Shown here: positions 6,537 through 8,693 of the stretch, in pieces | How positions within the stretch are numbered: position 1 is the stretch's first letter | Layout: the number at the start of each line of letters is the position of its first letter | Source of the DNA: an uncultured Duganella sp. | GTDB lineage: Bacteria; Pseudomonadota; Gammaproteobacteria; Burkholderiales; Burkholderiaceae | Length of the DNA stretch: 8,693 bases | Reading direction: 5' to 3' | Assembly: GCA_946482635.1 (NCBI GenBank) | Contig: CAMLSG010000227.1 | Coordinates: 1-8,693 of the forward strand | Program-made: the position numbers and the translations under genes | The notes under the pieces: model-generated | Databases searched by the model: none | Seen by the model: the letters and a program-made list of their open reading frames with translations, nothing else | Told to the model about the DNA's origin: nothing

Positions 6537-6917
6537 TTATTGTTCAACCTTCTTCTTTGCGCCGGCCTTTGCTGTCGTGCCCTCGTACTCCATCAGGAGA
6601 CTGGCTGGGCCAACCAAAGGTATTTTCTTCTCATATGCGAAGCTGATCTCGAATTCAGCGCCATTGCGTTCGATTTGCAGGTCGCGCGCGGTAATCGACG
6701 AGATATAACCAACTTCCGCACTCTTGACGAAGGATTCCTGGATACCGGCTGCGGATTCGCCGCCTTCCCGTTTGGCGCGCTCGATTGCACCCACGATGGC
6801 ACGGTACTCAATGTAGGTCGGAAGTACCTGGGCACCGATCAACCCAATGACGCCCAGGATTGCGATGACAATAATCAGGCCAATCAGGCTAATACCACGT
6901 TCACGCTGCTTGCGCAT
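6537..6917 (-). CDS. DUF4845-type pseudopilin-like membrane protein
   Basis: This is a 126-aa protein of unknown function, matching by position and form the DUF4845 family found between lepB and rnc in betaproteobacteria. A short basic N-terminus (MRKQRERG) is followed by one hydrophobic helix (about 9-30) that looks like a type IV pilin or type II pseudopilin leader: G8 then ISLIG. The usual pilin glutamate at mature position +5 is glycine here, so cleavage by prepilin peptidase and filament assembly are doubtful. The rest (30-126) is a soluble domain, predicted outside the membrane if the positive-inside rule holds, ending in a lysine/alanine-rich tail. A good Shine-Dalgarno (AGGGGAG, 6934-6928) lies 10 nt before the ATG. 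It sits 23 nt after lepB. Local GC content appears lower than in rnc. Confidence 0.85.
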   Translation of the reverse strand: MRKQRERGISLIGLIIVIAILGVIGLIGAQVLPTYIEYRAIVGAIERAKREGGESAAGIQESFVKSAEVGYISSITARDLQIERNGAEFEISFAYEKKIPLVGPASLLMEYEGTTAKAGAKKKVEQ

Positions 6918-6940
6918 AAGTTCTGTTCTCCCCTGTCTGC

Positions 6941-7870
6941 TTAGCGGATGCCGCCAAGACGATCGAAATTGAAATTACCCAGGTTCATCCAGACAAAGAA
7001 GGCTTTGCCCACGATATTTTTGTCCGGTACGAAACCCCAGATACGGCTGTCGGCACTATTGTCCCGATTGTCGCCCATCATAAAGTAATTTCCTTCAGGA
7101 ACTACACACGAGAACCCTTCGTAGTTGTAAGTGCATGCCTCGCGGTGCGGGTAATTGTCGTCCACCTGGCCAATCAGGACCGGCGGCGCCTTCTCATTGT
7201 TCAGGATGCGGTGCTGCACGTTGCCAAGCTGCTCGGTGAACTGTTTCTGGTATGTAAGAGTGCCCTCTTCCAGGTAGTCCTCCATGGGCGTGTAGCCAAC
7301 AACCTGGCCATTCACCGTTAAGCGCTTGTTTTGATAAACAATTTTATCACCCGGCACGCCGATCACCCGCTTGATGTAATCCTGGCTCATGTCCTTCGGG
7401 TACTTGAACACCATCACGTCGCCGCGCTGCGGATCATTCACCTGCACCACCTTCTTGTTGAGGATAGGCAGGCGGATGCCATAGGTGTATTTGTTCACCA
7501 GGATCAGGTCGCCCACCAGCAGGGTCGGCACCATCGACGAGGAAGGGATCTTGAACGGCTCCCACAGGAAGGACCGCAGGAAGAACACCAGCGCAATCAC
7601 CGGGAAGAAGCTGCCCGAATATTCGATCCACGTTGGCTGGCGCAGGATGTCCGCTTCCAGCTTGGAGCGGGCATTGCCCTGCTCGTCCATGCGGATGCCG
7701 TTGGCGGCCGAGCGCGCCATGCGCTCGTCGTATTCGACCAGGGCCTTGTTGGCGGCAGCGCGGCGCTGCTTGGAGAACACCACCAGGTCGAGGACCCAGA
7801 TGATCCCCGTCACCACCATCAGGACGAACAGGATTAAAGCGAAATTGCCCAGGATGGATTGCAGTGTCAT
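6941..7870 (-). CDS. lepB: Signal peptidase I
   Basis: LepB is the inner-membrane serine protease that removes signal peptides from Sec and Tat exported proteins. The protein has 309 aa. Two membrane helices are visible, about 8-32 and 85-101, with a cytoplasmic stretch between them as in E. coli. The catalytic serine is S112 in [11 protein letters not shown], and the general-base lysine is K167 in [12 protein letters not shown]. Box [18 protein letters not shown] (267-283), is intact. C247 and C255 correspond to the periplasmic disulfide region of the E. coli enzyme. The ATG overlaps the lepA stop as ATGA, with Shine-Dalgarno GGAAGAG just upstream inside lepA, indicating translational coupling. 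The lepA-lepB order is classical. Confidence 0.97.
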   Translation of the reverse strand: MTLQSILGNFALILFVLMVVTGIIWVLDLVVFSKQRRAAANKALVEYDERMARSAANGIRMDEQGNARSKLEADILRQPTWIEYSGSFFPVIALVFFLRSFLWEPFKIPSSSMVPTLLVGDLILVNKYTYGIRLPILNKKVVQVNDPQRGDVMVFKYPKDMSQDYIKRVIGVPGDKIVYQNKRLTVNGQVVGYTPMEDYLEEGTLTYQKQFTEQLGNVQHRILNNEKAPPVLIGQVDDNYPHREACTYNYEGFSCVVPEGNYFMMGDNRDNSADSRIWGFVPDKNIVGKAFFVWMNLGNFNFDRLGGIR

Positions 7871-8693
7871 TTCTCTTCCACTTGAAGGATTGCCAGGAAC
7901 GCCTCTTGCGGGATCTCCACGGAGCCCACTTGCTTCATGCGCTTCTTACCTGCTTTCTGCTTCTCGAGCAGTTTCTTCTTACGGGTGATGTCGCCGCCGT
8001 AGCACTTGGCCAGCACGTTCTTGCGCATCGCCTTCACGTTTTCACGCGAGATGATGTTGGATCCGATGGCCGCCTGGATCGCCACGTCGAACATCTGGCG
8101 CGGGATCAGTTCGCGCATCTTGGCCGCCACGGCGCGGCCGCGGTACGGCGCATTGGCGCGGTGCACGATGATGGCCAGCGCGTCGACCTTCTCGCTGTTG
8201 ATCAGCATGTCGACCTTGACCACGTCTGCAGCGCGGTTTTCCTTGAACTCGTAGTCCATCGAAGCGTAGCCGCGCGAGGTGGACTTCAGCTTGTCGAAGA
8301 AGTCCAGCACGATTTCGGCCATCGGCATTTCGTACACCAGCTTGACCTGGCGGCCGTGGTAAGCCATGTCCATCTGGATGCCGCGCTTGGCGATACACAG
8401 GGTGATCACGGAACCGACATACTCTTGCGGCATGTACAGGTTGACGGTCACGATCGGCTCGCGCACTTCATTGATGTGGCTCGGGTCCGGCATGCGCGAC
8501 GGGTTGTCGACGTGGATCACGGTGCCGTCGCGCTTTTCAACCTCGTACACCACGGTCGGCGCCGTGGTGATCAGGTCCTGGTCGAATTCGCGCTCCAGGC
8601 GCTCCTGCACGATTTCCATGTGCAGCAAGCCGAGGAAGCCGCAGCGGAAGCCGAAGCCCAGCGCCTGCGACACTTCAGGCTCGAACTGCAGCG
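7867..8693 (-). CDS. lepA: Elongation factor 4 (LepA), C-terminal part, cut by the window edge
   Basis: EF4/LepA is a ribosome-bound translational GTPase linked to translation quality and 30S biogenesis. Only the last 274 complete codons are in the window. The frame stays open to the right edge, and the N-terminal GTPase motifs lie outside, so no start codon is annotated here. The visible part starts at LQFEPE and the family block [18 protein letters not shown]. It continues through domain-V-like sequence and the LepA-specific C-terminal domain, including the basic tail block around [20 protein letters not shown] and the ending LQVEEK. The sequence is collinear with the C-terminal half of a roughly 600-aa LepA, with no frameshift. 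Its TGA stop overlaps the lepB ATG by 4 nt. Confidence 0.97.
   Translation of the reverse strand, partial: LQFEPEVSQALGFGFRCGFLGLLHMEIVQERLEREFDQDLITTAPTVVYEVEKRDGTVIHVDNPSRMPDPSHINEVREPIVTVNLYMPQEYVGSVITLCIAKRGIQMDMAYHGRQVKLVYEMPMAEIVLDFFDKLKSTSRGYASMDYEFKENRAADVVKVDMLINSEKVDALAIIVHRANAPYRGRAVAAKMRELIPRQMFDVAIQAAIGSNIISRENVKAMRKNVLAKCYGGDITRKKKLLEKQKAGKKRMKQVGSVEIPQEAFLAILQVEEK

Noticed and set aside
8671..8673. GTG near the right edge as a start for a short LepA-like gene
   Set aside because: The frame is open beyond it to the window edge, and the residues upstream (LQFEPE) continue the LepA family sequence, so this is an internal valine codon.

Overview
This window reads as an ordinary housekeeping segment of a betaproteobacterial chromosome. 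It is most likely from the Oxalobacteraceae (Massilia / Duganella / Janthinobacterium group). That placement is inference from the gene order, the high GC content and the style of the proteins; no database search was possible. Every protein gene and both tRNA genes lie on the minus strand, so the biological order runs from high to low coordinates.

In transcription order the genes are lepA (3' part only, cut by the right window edge), lepB, a small DUF4845-type pseudopilin-like gene, rnc, era, recO, pdxJ, acpS, uvrC and pgsA, followed by two identical tRNA-Gly(GCC) genes, the second of which is cut by the left edge. Packing from lepA to uvrC is very tight: 4-nt overlaps at lepA/lepB and pdxJ/acpS, a 1-nt overlap at era/recO, an 8-nt overlap at acpS/uvrC, and gaps of 2 to 23 nt elsewhere. 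This suggests one long, translationally coupled operon. The only real gap inside it is the 142 nt between uvrC and pgsA, which holds a long inverted repeat and a second, shorter hairpin.

The genes cover ribosome and translation quality control (LepA/EF4), protein export (signal peptidase I), RNA processing and 30S maturation (RNase III, Era), DNA repair (RecO, UvrC), vitamin B6 synthesis (PdxJ), acyl-carrier-protein activation (AcpS) and phosphatidylglycerol synthesis (PgsA). The tRNA pair has its own strong promoter, with consensus -35 and -10 boxes, just past the pgsA stop codon.

I found no CRISPR array, integrase, IS element, toxin-antitoxin pair, defence gene or other accessory system, and no clear candidate for a new system. 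The most interesting signals are non-coding. One is a symmetrical 37-nt REP-like palindrome lying in frame inside the 5' coding end of recO, where it encodes part of an N-terminal extension. Another is a 71-nt imperfect palindrome that begins at the uvrC stop codon and shares a short core with the recO element. The third is the conserved but uncharacterised DUF4845 pseudopilin-like gene beside lepB.
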